Shown piece after piece: positions 17,515 through 25,325 of a stretch of DNA of 55,512 bases. A program made the position numbers and the translations under genes. The stretch's first letter is position 1. The number at the start of each line of letters is the position of its first letter. Source of the stretch: Aeromicrobium sp. Root344. GTDB taxonomy: Bacteria > Actinomycetota > Actinomycetes > Propionibacteriales > Nocardioidaceae. Where the stretch lies: assembly GCF_001425755.1 (NCBI RefSeq), contig NZ_LMDH01000001.1:1378403-1433914 (forward strand), in the 5' to 3' direction. The notes beneath the pieces were generated by a model. That model saw only the letters and a list, made by a program, of their open reading frames with translations, had not been told where the DNA came from and searched no databases.

Positions 17515-18378
17515 ATGAACCCGCTCGAGTCCGTGCGCCGGCGCGTGGGCGAGACGATCTTCTCCCGCGTCGCCGGCGACGAGGGCCCGGCGCGGCGCGA
17601 CCGCATCCACTTCTCCGAGGGACCACGTCGATTCGAGCCCGGCTCGGCGATCCACCGCGTGCACTCCGACGCGTCGATGTTCGTCGGCGGGATCCGTGCA
17701 CTCCTGCTGCAGTCGATGCATCCCCTCGCGATGGCCGCGGTCGACGCACACTCGGGCTTTCGCGGCGACCCGTGGGGGCGGCTGCAGCGCACGAGCACCT
17801 TCCTCGCCGAGACCACGTTCGGAACGATCGAGGACGCCGACCGGGCCGTGTCGATCGTCCGCGCGGTGCACGAACGCGTACGCGGCGTCGCGCCGGACGG
17901 CCGGGCATACGCCGCCTCCGACCCTCACTTGGTCCGCTGGGTGCACGTGGCGGAGATCGACAGCTTCCTGCGCGCGCACGATCGCTACGGCGCCAAGCCA
18001 CTCGACGCCCCCGGCCGCGACGCGTACGTGAGTGAGACGGCCCACGTCGCCCGGGCTCTCGGCGCCACCGACGTGCCCGAGACGGTCACCGAGCTCGAGC
18101 AGGTGCTGGCCGACTACCGACCCGATCTCGAGGGGACACCGGCCGCCCGGCGAGCGGCGCGATTCATCCTGGTCCACCCGCCCGTCCCGCTCACGCTGCG
18201 GGCTCCGTACGGTCTGCTGTCGGCAGCCGCGGTCGGCATGATGCCGCGTTGGACCCGCTGGCCGCTGCGGCTGCCCTACCTGCCGATCGTCGAGGCGACT
18301 GCCGTGCGTACGAGCGGAGTCGCGATCACCGAGGCGATCCGCTGGGCGATGGGATCAGGCCCGCCGCAACGGGTCTAG
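17515..18378 (+). CDS. Oxygenase MpaB family protein (DUF2236)
   Basis: 287 residues matching the DUF2236/MpaB family: GSAIHRVHSDASMFVGG near residue 43, LLLQSMHPLAMAAVDAHS near 64, a DPHLVRWVHVAE stretch near 140 and a conserved FILVHPPVPLTLR near 220. Family members include haem-type oxygenases related to latex-clearing protein; conserved His residues (near 70, 79 and 143) are visible. The substrate is unknown. There is no signal peptide. A TANNNT box six bases before the ATG suggests a leaderless mRNA. The stop shares a CTAG with the convergent MarR gene. Confidence 0.85.
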   Translation: MNPLESVRRRVGETIFSRVAGDEGPARRDRIHFSEGPRRFEPGSAIHRVHSDASMFVGGIRALLLQSMHPLAMAAVDAHSGFRGDPWGRLQRTSTFLAETTFGTIEDADRAVSIVRAVHERVRGVAPDGRAYAASDPHLVRWVHVAEIDSFLRAHDRYGAKPLDAPGRDAYVSETAHVARALGATDVPETVTELEQVLADYRPDLEGTPAARRAARFILVHPPVPLTLRAPYGLLSAAAVGMMPRWTRWPLRLPYLPIVEATAVRTSGVAITEAIRWAMGSGPPQRV

Positions 18379-18860
18379 CACTCGGCGACGCCGGGGACGT
18401 CGCACGCGTCGACAACGGGACCGGCTGCTGCCACGCGTACGAGGAGCTGGCGGAACAGGTCGGCGTCCGCGTCGGAGAGGGTCCTGAGCACGATCCGCTC
18501 GACCTCGGCGATCCGCTGCGACGCGGCGGCATGGGCCTTGGCCCCCTTGGCCGTCAGGACGACCTGGCGGGCGCGGCGATCGGCCGGGTCGGGTCGGCGG
18601 GTCACGAGTCCGGCCTTCTCGAGGTCGTCGACCAGGTAGGTCATGACCGTGCGGTCGATGCCGAGAAGGGTCGCGATCGTCGCCTGGTTGCTGCAGTCGT
18701 CACCGTTGGCGACCGACATGACCTGATATCCGCGCGGGCCTCCCGGCAGCTCGCTGACCGCATCCCGGGCGTTGTCGAGATAGCTCCGCAGGATGCTGCC
18801 AAGGGCTTGGCCGAAGTCGATGGAGCCGTGCTCCGTCGTCGTCCCGGCCGTCTCGGTCAT
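18375..18860 (-). CDS. MarR family transcriptional regulator
   Basis: 161 residues with a winged helix-turn-helix in the middle: NQATIATLLGIDRTVMTYLVDDLEKAGLV is the helix pair and RPDPADRRARQVVLT is the wing with the DRR signature. MarR proteins bind palindromes as dimers and release DNA on binding phenolic or electrophilic ligands. It is divergent from the azoreductase-like gene, the usual repressor and target layout, with a 20-bp palindrome between them. A TACACT box six bases before the ATG suggests a leaderless transcript. Confidence 0.9.
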   Translation of the reverse strand: MTETAGTTTEHGSIDFGQALGSILRSYLDNARDAVSELPGGPRGYQVMSVANGDDCSNQATIATLLGIDRTVMTYLVDDLEKAGLVTRRPDPADRRARQVVLTAKGAKAHAAASQRIAEVERIVLRTLSDADADLFRQLLVRVAAAGPVVDACDVPGVAEC

Positions 18861-18866
18861 GGTCCC

Positions 18867-18872
18867 AGTGTA
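18867..18872 (-). promoter_or_regulatory. -10 box for a leaderless marR transcript
   Basis: TACACT on the minus strand, then GGGACC, then the ATG: a six-base spacer as at the other leaderless candidates. Confidence 0.5.
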
Positions 18873-18901
18873 GCGAGCACGCGCCTGTCACAGTCATCGT
18901 G

Positions 18902-18946
18902 TTGACCGATTGTCTGTGTGTAAGATGATCTGCTGTACAGAGTATC
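18902..18946 (+). promoter_or_regulatory. Promoter of the azoreductase-like gene with an overlapping MarR-type operator
   Basis: TTGACC (18902-18907) and GATGAT (18924-18929) are 16 bp apart. Immediately downstream, GATCTGCTGTACAGAGTATC (18927-18946) is an imperfect palindrome with an 8-bp perfect core CTGTACAG and outer GAT/ATC. Binding there would cover the transcription start. The regulator is probably the divergent MarR protein. Confidence 0.5.
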
Positions 18947-18964
18947 TATCCCTCAGGAGCAAAC

Positions 18965-19621
18965 ATGAGCACGATCTTCCGCCTCGATGCCAGCATTCGC
19001 CAGGACGGCTCGGTGACGCGGGCCGTCGCCGACACTCTTCAGGAGACGATCACCGAGGAGCTCGGGCGTCCCACCGTCATCCGTCGTGATCTCGGCAGCG
19101 GGCCGATCGATCCGGCGCTGTGGCCGCTCGCCGCGTTCGCGGGGTTCGTCCCCGAGGACCAGCGCACGCCCGAGCAGCTGGCTGCGGTCGGGCAGGCGGC
19201 AGCGTACGCCGACGAGGTCGTCTCGGCAGACGTCCTGGTCTTCGCCGTCCCGCTCTACAACTTCGGCGTCTCGCAGCACTTCAAGGCCTGGTTCGACCTG
19301 GTCGCCACCGATCCGCGGCTCTCGCTGGGCCAGAGCGAGGTCGTCGGCAAGCCGGCGTTCCTCGTGACCGCGCGCGGCGGCGGCTACGGGGCAGGCACAC
19401 CCCGCGAGGGCTGGGACCACGCGACCGGCTGGATGCGTCGCGTGCTCGAGGACGTCTGGGGACTCGACCTCGACGTCATCGAGACCGAGCTGACGCTCGC
19501 CGAGGTCACCCCGCAGATGGCTGAGCTCCGCGACCTCGCCCGTGAGCAGCTTGCCGAGTCGCACGAGACCGCCCGTCGCAGCGGTCGCTCCGTGACGATC
19601 AAGCTCCGTTCGGCGGCCTGA
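18965..19621 (+). CDS. FMN-dependent NAD(P)H oxidoreductase, azoreductase-like (flavodoxin fold)
   Basis: 218 residues. The start IFRLDASIR fits the phosphate-binding first loop of AzoR-type flavodoxin-fold reductases. VFAVPLYNFGVSQHFKAWFD near residue 95 is the typical FMN-side segment, and FLVTARGGGYGAG near 136 the next flavin loop. Such enzymes reduce quinones, azo or nitro compounds with two electrons. CAGGAGC precedes the ATG. The divergent MarR gene and the intergenic palindrome suggest induction by an electrophilic or phenolic compound; the inducer is unknown. A strong terminator follows. Confidence 0.85.
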   Translation: MSTIFRLDASIRQDGSVTRAVADTLQETITEELGRPTVIRRDLGSGPIDPALWPLAAFAGFVPEDQRTPEQLAAVGQAAAYADEVVSADVLVFAVPLYNFGVSQHFKAWFDLVATDPRLSLGQSEVVGKPAFLVTARGGGYGAGTPREGWDHATGWMRRVLEDVWGLDLDVIETELTLAEVTPQMAELRDLAREQLAESHETARRSGRSVTIKLRSAA

Positions 19622-19626
19622 TCCAC

Positions 19627-19659
19627 GGGTGCCGGGGAGGAAGGGCCTCCCCGGCACCC
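19627..19659 (+). terminator. Intrinsic terminator after the azoreductase-like gene
   Basis: Perfect 14-bp arms (GGGTGCCGGGGAGG and its complement) with the loop AAGGG, five bases after the stop. Confidence 0.9.
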
Positions 19660-19718
19660 CTCGCGTCATGTGTGGTCACAGCCCAACGGGGTAAGCCCGC
19701 CCTGAAGGAGTGGTCAAC

Positions 19719-20084
19719 GTGAAGAAGCTGACAGTGCTCGTGATCGGCGCCGCCGGGTACGTTCTCGGTGCCCGCGCCGGGCGTGAGCGTTATGAACAGA
19801 TCAAGCGCCAGGCGACCAAGGCCTGGCAGAACCCCACCGTCCAGGGCGCCGTCGACGACGTCCAGACCCAGGCCAAGCAGGCCGGGTCCGAGATGGGCAG
19901 CAAGGTCGGCGCGAAGGTCGCCGATGTCGCCGGTGAGGCGAAGTCCAAGATCGCCGACAAGGTCCACGGGCACGACGCGGATCCGGCGTCGGACAACTAT
20001 CGTCCCGGCGACGAGGTCATCGGACCGCCGCCGGTGCCGGGCGAGTCGCCCATCGCGGACGCGCATCGACAGGGGATCTCATGA
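19719..20084 (+). CDS. YtxH-like membrane-anchored small protein
   Basis: 121 residues: a short hydrophobic N-terminus (LTVLVIGAAGYVLGARAG), then a long amphipathic helical region with the pattern of YtxH or gas-vesicle-like stress proteins, and a Pro/Asp-rich tail. GTG at 19719 is chosen because GGAG ends nine bases before it; GTG at 19710 overlaps that ribosome site. It is the first of three small genes whose stops and starts overlap (ATGA, then GTGA), so one operon. Function is unknown; an envelope role is plausible from the membrane segments. Confidence 0.75.
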   Translation: MKKLTVLVIGAAGYVLGARAGRERYEQIKRQATKAWQNPTVQGAVDDVQTQAKQAGSEMGSKVGAKVADVAGEAKSKIADKVHGHDADPASDNYRPGDEVIGPPPVPGESPIADAHRQGIS

Positions 20085-20485
20085 CGGGTGCGCGCACGCC
20101 CACGTCCGAGGCCTCGACCGGCGAGCTGATCGCTCAGGCGACCGGTGACATCTCGACCCTGATCCGCAACGAGATCCAGCTCGCCAAGCAGGACCTGGCG
20201 ACGAGCGGCAAGCGTCTCGGGGTCGGCGCCGGGATGTTCGGCGTCGCCGGCACCTTGGCGCTGTACGGCCTCGGCGCCCTCATCGCTGCGGCCATCCTCG
20301 GGATCGCCGAGGAGCTCGACGCCTGGCTCGCCGCACTGATCGTGGGCGGCGGGTTGTTCGTGCTCGCCGGTCTTGCCGCCCTGGTCGGCAAGATGCGCGT
20401 CAGCCGGGTGGCGGAGCCGCCGAAGGAGCGGGTCGCGAGCGTCAAGGCCGACGTCGCTGCCGCCCGTCACGGGGCGACGTCGTGA
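20081..20485 (+). CDS. Putative actinobacterial holin-X family membrane protein
   Basis: 134 residues: an amphipathic start (ELIAQATGDISTLIRNEIQLAK), then two membrane helices (about 52-75 and 84-105) and a basic tail. This matches the family named actinobacterial holin-X (holin superfamily III, PF07332). Despite the name there is no phage gene nearby, and in actinobacteria such genes commonly sit with YtxH-like and DUF3618 genes, as here. The starts and stops overlap those of both neighbours. Confidence 0.85.
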   Translation: MTGARTPTSEASTGELIAQATGDISTLIRNEIQLAKQDLATSGKRLGVGAGMFGVAGTLALYGLGALIAAAILGIAEELDAWLAALIVGGGLFVLAGLAALVGKMRVSRVAEPPKERVASVKADVAAARHGATS

Positions 20486-20646
20486 CCGCGCTCGAGCAGG
20501 ACATCCAAGAGACCCGGGCGCACCTCGGGGAGACCGTCGACGCCCTCGCGGCCAAGGCCGATGCCGGCAAGAAGCGCGCCGGCATCGTCGCGCTCGTCGG
20601 CGTCGCCGCAGTTGCTGCCCTGGTGCTCTGGCGCCGGCTCAGCTGA
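20482..20646 (+). CDS. DUF3618 family small membrane protein
   Basis: 54 residues beginning with GTG: TALEQDIQETRAHLGETVDALAAK is the DUF3618 helix and the C-terminal half is one membrane helix (IVALVGVAAVAALVLW) closed by RRLS. It overlaps the preceding stop as GTGA and ends seven bases before the convergent AraC-type gene stop. Its presence behind the holin-X gene is typical. Function is unknown. Confidence 0.85.
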   Translation: MTALEQDIQETRAHLGETVDALAAKADAGKKRAGIVALVGVAAVAALVLWRRLS

Positions 20647-20653
20647 CGATCGG

Positions 20654-21673
20654 CTACCGCCGGGCGGTGGCGCGATAGCTCGCCGGCGTCGTCCCGAACC
20701 AGCGGCGCACCGATCTGTTGAGGGACGCCTGCTCGGCATATCCGAGCAAACGGGTCACCTGGCCGAGCTGCATGACCGGCTCGGCCAGGTAGCGCTCCGC
20801 CAACGTCCGGCGCTGCCGGTCGAGGATGCCCCGGAACGTCTCGCCGTCGGCGCCGAGGTGGCGCTGCAAGGTCCGGCGGTTCATCAGCAGCTCGGACGCG
20901 ACGACATCCGCGGTGCAGTGTCCCGTGGGGAGCAGGCGCTGGACAAGCTCCTCGACGCGTCCCGCGAGGGTGGTCTCGCTCGGTGGGACCTGACTCTCCA
21001 GGTACCGGGTGGCAAGCCGCCGCGTCTCGCCGTCCGCATTGTCGAGCTCCCTGTCGGCGACGTCGCCGTCCAGCTCGAATCCGCACCAGGACTGGCCGAA
21101 CTCGACCGGGCACCCGAGCACTGAGGCGTACGCCTCGTCGGTGCCCATCTGCTCGTGGAGGAACGAGACCGACGCGTATGTCGCACCGTCGCCCCCCAGC
21201 ATCCGGATGATCCGGGCGCCGTTGGCCACGCTGAGCTCGTAGCCCTGTCGCAGCACCGGGAGCGAGAGCTCGAGCACCCGGTAGTCGAACGTGATCGGTT
21301 CACCCGGCACTCGGGGCCGCATCTCCAGCTGGAGCGCGGGCGAGTGGACGTAGAAGTACTGCGAGATCGATCGGAAGGCCTCAAGCACCGACTCGGAGTT
21401 GCGGGCGATCACGGCGACGGGCCCGAGAATCCCCAGACCTTGCCATCCCGACATCCGCAGACCGAAGTCAGGGCAGTCGAGCTCCTCGGCCGTGGCGGCC
21501 AGCAGCCGGAGGAACGGGTCGACCCGTACGAACGTGTCGTCCAGGTCCTCGATGCCCACCGGGATGTCGAAGCGGCGAAGCAGGTCCTCGGGCGTGCCGC
21601 CGAGGTCGCGGACGAGGTCGGCATAGCCCCAGAGATTCGTCGCCCTGATCAGGCTGCCCATTGACCCCGCCAT
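20654..21673 (-). CDS. AraC family regulator with arabinose-binding-type N-terminal domain, VirS-like
   Basis: 339 residues. The N-terminal domain (about 10-205) is of the Arabinose_bd type found in VirS, OruR and ArgR-like AraC proteins; GSLIRATNLWGYADL and CPDFGLRMSGWQGLGILGP closely resemble mycobacterial VirS as I remember it. The C-terminus has the double HTH (ADVVASELLMNRRTLQRHL and LGQVTRLLGYAEQASLNRSVRRWFG). VirS controls the mymA operon, also led by a Baeyer-Villiger monooxygenase; the same pair is divergent here. The start could be 21673 or 21661; the longer frame has no ribosome site. Confidence 0.88.
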   Translation of the reverse strand: MAGSMGSLIRATNLWGYADLVRDLGGTPEDLLRRFDIPVGIEDLDDTFVRVDPFLRLLAATAEELDCPDFGLRMSGWQGLGILGPVAVIARNSESVLEAFRSISQYFYVHSPALQLEMRPRVPGEPITFDYRVLELSLPVLRQGYELSVANGARIIRMLGGDGATYASVSFLHEQMGTDEAYASVLGCPVEFGQSWCGFELDGDVADRELDNADGETRRLATRYLESQVPPSETTLAGRVEELVQRLLPTGHCTADVVASELLMNRRTLQRHLGADGETFRGILDRQRRTLAERYLAEPVMQLGQVTRLLGYAEQASLNRSVRRWFGTTPASYRATARR

Positions 21674-21682
21674 GTCCGGAAA

Positions 21683-21717
21683 TGACAAAAGTATGACGCG
21701 CCAGGTCAATACGTGAC
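21683..21717. promoter_or_regulatory. Candidate AraC-type operator: helically phased TGAC repeats
   Basis: TGAC occurs at 21683, 21694 and 21714, 11 and 20 bp apart, so on one face of the helix; GTCA at 21705 adds an inverted half. The stretch lies between the VirS-like gene and the monooxygenase gene. AraC proteins often bind direct repeats of this spacing. Confidence 0.35.
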
Positions 21718-21778
21718 AACCCCTGCCGCCCGATGCTCGAAGGACCAGAACACCAGTCCATCAAGGAGCCCGTGAGCC

Positions 21779-23257
21779 ATGACCGCCAACCATGTCGACG
21801 TCCTGATCGTCGGAGCCGGACTCTCCGGGATCGGCACCGCCTGCCAGATCACCGGCGCCTTTCCCCAGAAGTCGATCGCCGTCATCGAGCGACGCGAACG
21901 CATCGGCGGCACCTGGGACCTGTTTCGCTATCCCGGAGTTCGCTCCGACTCCGACATGTTCACCTTCGGATACGAGTGGCGCCCGTGGACCGACACCGAG
22001 GTCCTGGCTCCCGGCGACTCGATCCGCGAGTACATCGCAGAGACGGCCGCTGCGTACGGGATCGACGAGAAGGTTCACCACGGCCTGAAGATCCTCTCGG
22101 CCGACTGGTCACGTGCCGACTGCCGATGGACCGTGACCGCGCTGCACGAGGCCTCGGGCCAGGAGCGGGTGTTCACCTGCGGGTTCCTCGTCAACTGTGC
22201 TGGCTACTACAACTACGACGCCGGGCACCTCCCGGAGTTCCCGGGTGCAGATCACTTCGGCGGACAGACGGTGCATCCCCAGTTCTGGCCGGAGAACTTC
22301 GACTACGCCGACAAGAGGGTCGTGGTCGTCGGAAGCGGTGCCACCGCTGTCACCCTGGTGCCCTCGATGGCCGAGAAGGCGGCGCACGTCACCATGCTCC
22401 AGCGATCACCTTCGTACGTCATGTCGGTGCCTGCGGAGGACAAGATCTCGCCCTTCCTCGACAAGTTCCTCCCCAGCTCGGTGGTCTTCTGGCTCGCCCG
22501 CAAGCGCAACATCGGGATCCAGCGCGGCCTCTACCTCGCCTGCGGCCGCTGGCCCACGATGATGCGGCGCTTCCTGCTGTCCCAGGTGAAGCGCCGTGTC
22601 GGACCCGAGTTCGACATGGCTCACTTCACCCCGACCTACAAGCCCTGGGACGAGCGCCTCTGCGCTGTTCCGAACGGTGACCTGTTCAAGGTGCTCGCCT
22701 CGGGCGACGCGTCGGTCGTCACCGACACGATCGAGACGTTCACTGAGACCGGGATCAGACTGACGTCCGGTCGAGAGCTCGACGCAGACGTCATCGTCAC
22801 GGCGACGGGACTCGATGTGAAGGTCATGGGTGGGATCACCTTCACCGTCGATGGTGAGGTCCGCGAGGTGCGCAACCAGATGACGTACAAGGCGGTCATG
22901 GTCCAGAACCTGCCGAACCTCGCGTGGGTGTTCGGATACACGAACGCCCCCTGGACCTTGAAGTCCGACCTCGTCGCGAAGTACCTCGTCCGCCTCTTCA
23001 CCCACATGGAGACCAGCGGTCACTCGGTCGTCATGCCTGTCGACCACCATGACTCGGCGCTCGACGACGGAATCATGGACTCGCTCCAGTCCGGCTACGT
23101 CCAGCGCGCGAAGGACAAGCTCCCGCGCCAAGGCAAGGACGGTGCGTGGAGGGTCCTGATGCACTACGGCCACGACACCAGGATGCTGCTGGACGATCCG
23201 ATCGACGACGGGCTTCTCGAGTTCAGTGGACCGGTCCTGGCCGACGCCATGGCATGA
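21779..23257 (+). CDS. Flavin-containing Baeyer-Villiger-type monooxygenase (MymA-like)
   Basis: 492 residues. The FAD-binding start is VLIVGAGLSGIG, followed by GGTWDLFRYPG. The type I Baeyer-Villiger fingerprint FxGxxxHxxxW(P/D) is met by FGGQTVHPQFWP near residue 160, and the NADPH Rossmann motif is VVVVGSGATAVT near 180. The enzyme should insert oxygen next to a carbonyl using NADPH and FAD. It has the size of MymA (about 495 residues) and lies divergent from a VirS-like regulator. AAGGAG precedes the ATG by 10 bases. The SDR and hydrolase genes downstream could process an alcohol to a ketone and the resulting ester. Confidence 0.9.
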   Translation: MTANHVDVLIVGAGLSGIGTACQITGAFPQKSIAVIERRERIGGTWDLFRYPGVRSDSDMFTFGYEWRPWTDTEVLAPGDSIREYIAETAAAYGIDEKVHHGLKILSADWSRADCRWTVTALHEASGQERVFTCGFLVNCAGYYNYDAGHLPEFPGADHFGGQTVHPQFWPENFDYADKRVVVVGSGATAVTLVPSMAEKAAHVTMLQRSPSYVMSVPAEDKISPFLDKFLPSSVVFWLARKRNIGIQRGLYLACGRWPTMMRRFLLSQVKRRVGPEFDMAHFTPTYKPWDERLCAVPNGDLFKVLASGDASVVTDTIETFTETGIRLTSGRELDADVIVTATGLDVKVMGGITFTVDGEVREVRNQMTYKAVMVQNLPNLAWVFGYTNAPWTLKSDLVAKYLVRLFTHMETSGHSVVMPVDHHDSALDDGIMDSLQSGYVQRAKDKLPRQGKDGAWRVLMHYGHDTRMLLDDPIDDGLLEFSGPVLADAMA

Positions 23258-23324
23258 CGGCGGGCACCGCGCTTCCACCCACCCGGACTCCGACACTCTT
23301 CCAGCAACAGAAAGCGATTACCTC

Positions 23325-24185
23325 ATGAGCAGCTACGACGTCCGCGACAAGGTCGCCCTCATCACCGGCGCGGCGCGCGGCATCGGCCTGGCCACCGCCG
23401 AGCGACTGGTGCGCGACGGGGCGAAGGTCGTCATCGTCGACCTCGACCGTCGCGAGGTTGACTCCGCCACGCAGACGCTGGGACCCGAAGCGTTCGGCCT
23501 GGCTGCCGACGTGACCGACGCAGCCGCCATGCGAGGCGTCGTCGAGCAGGCCGTCGACCACTTCGGGCGGATCGACGTGGTCGTCGCGAATGCCGGCATC
23601 GGTCCGCGGGCCACCACGGTCAACGCGATGGATCCGGTCGTCTTCGAGCGGGTCCTGGAGGTGAACGTCCTCGGTGTCTATCGCACGGTCCACGCCGCGC
23701 TGCCAGAGGTGATCCGCAACCAGGGTCACGTCGTCGTCGTGGGTTCGATCTATTCGTTCATCAACGGGGTGCTGATGGCCCCGTACGCGATGTCGAAGGC
23801 TGCCGTGGAGCAGCTCGGACGGGCCCTGCGTGTCGAGCTCAAGCAGCACGGTGCGTCGGCGACCGTCGCGTACTTCGGCTACATCGACACCGACCTGGTC
23901 CGCGATCTCACTGCCGACCCGGTCGCCAACCGACTCGAGCACAAGTTCCCGGGCTTCCTGCGACGCCGGCTGCATCCTTCAGATGCCGGCGACGCGATCG
24001 TCGGCGCCATCACGCGTCGATCCGCCCGGGTGATCGCCCCCAAGCGCTGGAGCGCGTACTCCACGATGCGGGGCGTGATCAACCCCTTGCTCGACGCGCA
24101 CATGGCCAGGGACGAGTCGATCCAGGACATCCTCCGCGACGCCGACAGGGCGCCGCTGAGCCGCCCGGTCGAGCGGACGGCCTAG
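23325..24185 (+). CDS. Short-chain dehydrogenase/reductase
   Basis: 286 residues of the classical SDR fold: TGAARGIG near residue 14 binds NAD(P), the NAG motif is VVVANAGIG near 88, catalytic Ser lies in VVVGSIYSF near 141 and YAMSK near 155 carries the Tyr and Lys. The Asp after strand 2 (VIVDLDR) favours NAD over NADP. The C-terminus (FLRRRLHPSDAGDAIVGAI) resembles the SadH-type dehydrogenases of mymA-like operons. The gap to the monooxygenase is 67 bp and to the hydrolase 3 bp, so all three are probably one transcript. Confidence 0.9.
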   Translation: MSSYDVRDKVALITGAARGIGLATAERLVRDGAKVVIVDLDRREVDSATQTLGPEAFGLAADVTDAAAMRGVVEQAVDHFGRIDVVVANAGIGPRATTVNAMDPVVFERVLEVNVLGVYRTVHAALPEVIRNQGHVVVVGSIYSFINGVLMAPYAMSKAAVEQLGRALRVELKQHGASATVAYFGYIDTDLVRDLTADPVANRLEHKFPGFLRRRLHPSDAGDAIVGAITRRSARVIAPKRWSAYSTMRGVINPLLDAHMARDESIQDILRDADRAPLSRPVERTA

Positions 24186-24188
24186 AGC

Positions 24189-25091
24189 ATGAGTGAGCAC
24201 CGCGACGTGGCGTTTCTCAGTGCGGGTGTGCGTTGCGGCGCCTGGCACCTCACCGCCGCGCACGAACAGCTCGGTGGGCGTGGCGGTCGGCCGTGCGTCG
24301 TCATGGCGCATGGGTTCGGCGGCACGCGCGACACCGGACTCCTGGGCTACGCCGAGGGATTCGCAGCCGCCGGGTTCGACGTGCTCCTCTTCGACTATCG
24401 CGGCTTCGGTACGTCCGAGGGTGCCCCGCGCCAACGCGTTTCCCACCGTCACCAACGGGCTGACTACCAGGCCGCCATCGCCACGGCCAGAGCCCTGCCC
24501 GGCGTCGACGACGAGCGCATCGTGCTCTGGGGAACCTCGTACTCCGGAGGTCACGTCATCCCCGTCGCGGTCGACGACGGGCGCATCGCCGCCATCGTGT
24601 CGATGACACCGGCGGTGGACGGCGCGGCGGCGCTCCTGGCCCTCGCTCGTGCGCATCCGACCACCCTGCTGCCCCTCGTCGCGCACGGACTCCGCGACGC
24701 GACCCGCGCCCTGCTGCGCCGACCGCCGCATCACCTGCCCGTCGTCGGTGTGCCGGGCAGCACGGCGATGATCACCGCCCCCGGCGGTTTCGAGGGCTAC
24801 CACGCGATCGCGGGCGACACATGGCGCAATGAGGTCTGTGCGCGCGTGGCGCTCGAGGTCGCGTTCAACCGGCCGACCCGGTCGGCTGCCCGACTTCGTA
24901 CGCCTGTACTCGTCCAGGTCGGCGAACAGGACGCCGTCGCCCCGCCCACCGCAGCATGGCGGGCCGCCAAGAAGGCGGGCTCGTATGCGGAGGTCCGCAA
25001 CTACCCGGTCGACCACTTCGACGTCTACGAAGGCACCTGGCAACGCCAGTTGCTTGCCGACCAGATCGAGTTCCTCACCGCTGCCTGCTAG
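24189..25091 (+). CDS. Alpha/beta hydrolase
   Basis: 300 residues. The nucleophile elbow is GTSYSGG (GxSxG) near residue 118. The oxyanion strand is VVMAHGFGGTRDTG near 38, the acid candidate is Asp in VGEQDAVAPP near 244 and the His is in VDHFDVYEG near 277. LFDYRGFGTSEG near 70 is typical of this hydrolase group. No signal peptide is present. In context it may cleave esters made by the Baeyer-Villiger enzyme, as LipR is thought to act in mymA operons. The natural substrate is not known. A strong terminator follows at 25179. Confidence 0.88.
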   Translation: MSEHRDVAFLSAGVRCGAWHLTAAHEQLGGRGGRPCVVMAHGFGGTRDTGLLGYAEGFAAAGFDVLLFDYRGFGTSEGAPRQRVSHRHQRADYQAAIATARALPGVDDERIVLWGTSYSGGHVIPVAVDDGRIAAIVSMTPAVDGAAALLALARAHPTTLLPLVAHGLRDATRALLRRPPHHLPVVGVPGSTAMITAPGGFEGYHAIAGDTWRNEVCARVALEVAFNRPTRSAARLRTPVLVQVGEQDAVAPPTAAWRAAKKAGSYAEVRNYPVDHFDVYEGTWQRQLLADQIEFLTAAC

Positions 25092-25178
25092 GCCGTGATC
25101 AGGGCCGCGTTGATGTCGCCCGACTCGAGTCACTCGCTTGTTTCACTGAATGAGGAAGCACCGCCCCCCTCAACGCAA

Positions 25179-25215
25179 AAGGCCCTGCCGCCCGAAACTC
25201 GGGTGGCAGGGCCTT
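25179..25215. terminator. Bidirectional intrinsic terminator between the hydrolase and tRNA-Ala genes
   Basis: 17-bp arms (AAGGCCCTGCCGCCCGA and its complement with one wobble) with a 3-base loop. The arms begin with AA and end with TT, so it could serve both the hydrolase operon and the minus-strand tRNA transcript. Confidence 0.9.
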
Positions 25216-25232
25216 CGTCATTCAGTTTTCAG

Positions 25233-25305
25233 TGGAGCCGAGGGGACTCGAACCCCTAACCCCCTGCTTGCAAAGCAGGTGCGCTACCAATTGCGCCACG
25301 GCCCC
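25233..25305 (-). tRNA. tRNA-Ala (anticodon TGC)
   Basis: 73 bases. The minus-strand sequence starts GGGGCCGTGGCGCAATTGG, the anticodon arm is CTGCTTTGCAAGCAG with anticodon TGC, and the T-arm is AGGGGTTCGAGTCCCCT. The acceptor stem pairs GGGGCCG with CGGCTCC through one G-T wobble. CCA is not encoded, so it relies on the CCA enzyme. It is probably processed from the same transcript as the DLW-39 and tRNA-Ile genes. Confidence 0.97.
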
Positions 25306-25325
25306 GTGGTCGTGCTGGTCCGGGA

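Noticed and set aside
20081..20485. Prophage remnant suggested by the holin family name
   Set aside because: No other phage gene nearby, no attachment repeats, and the neighbours are small chromosomal membrane proteins.
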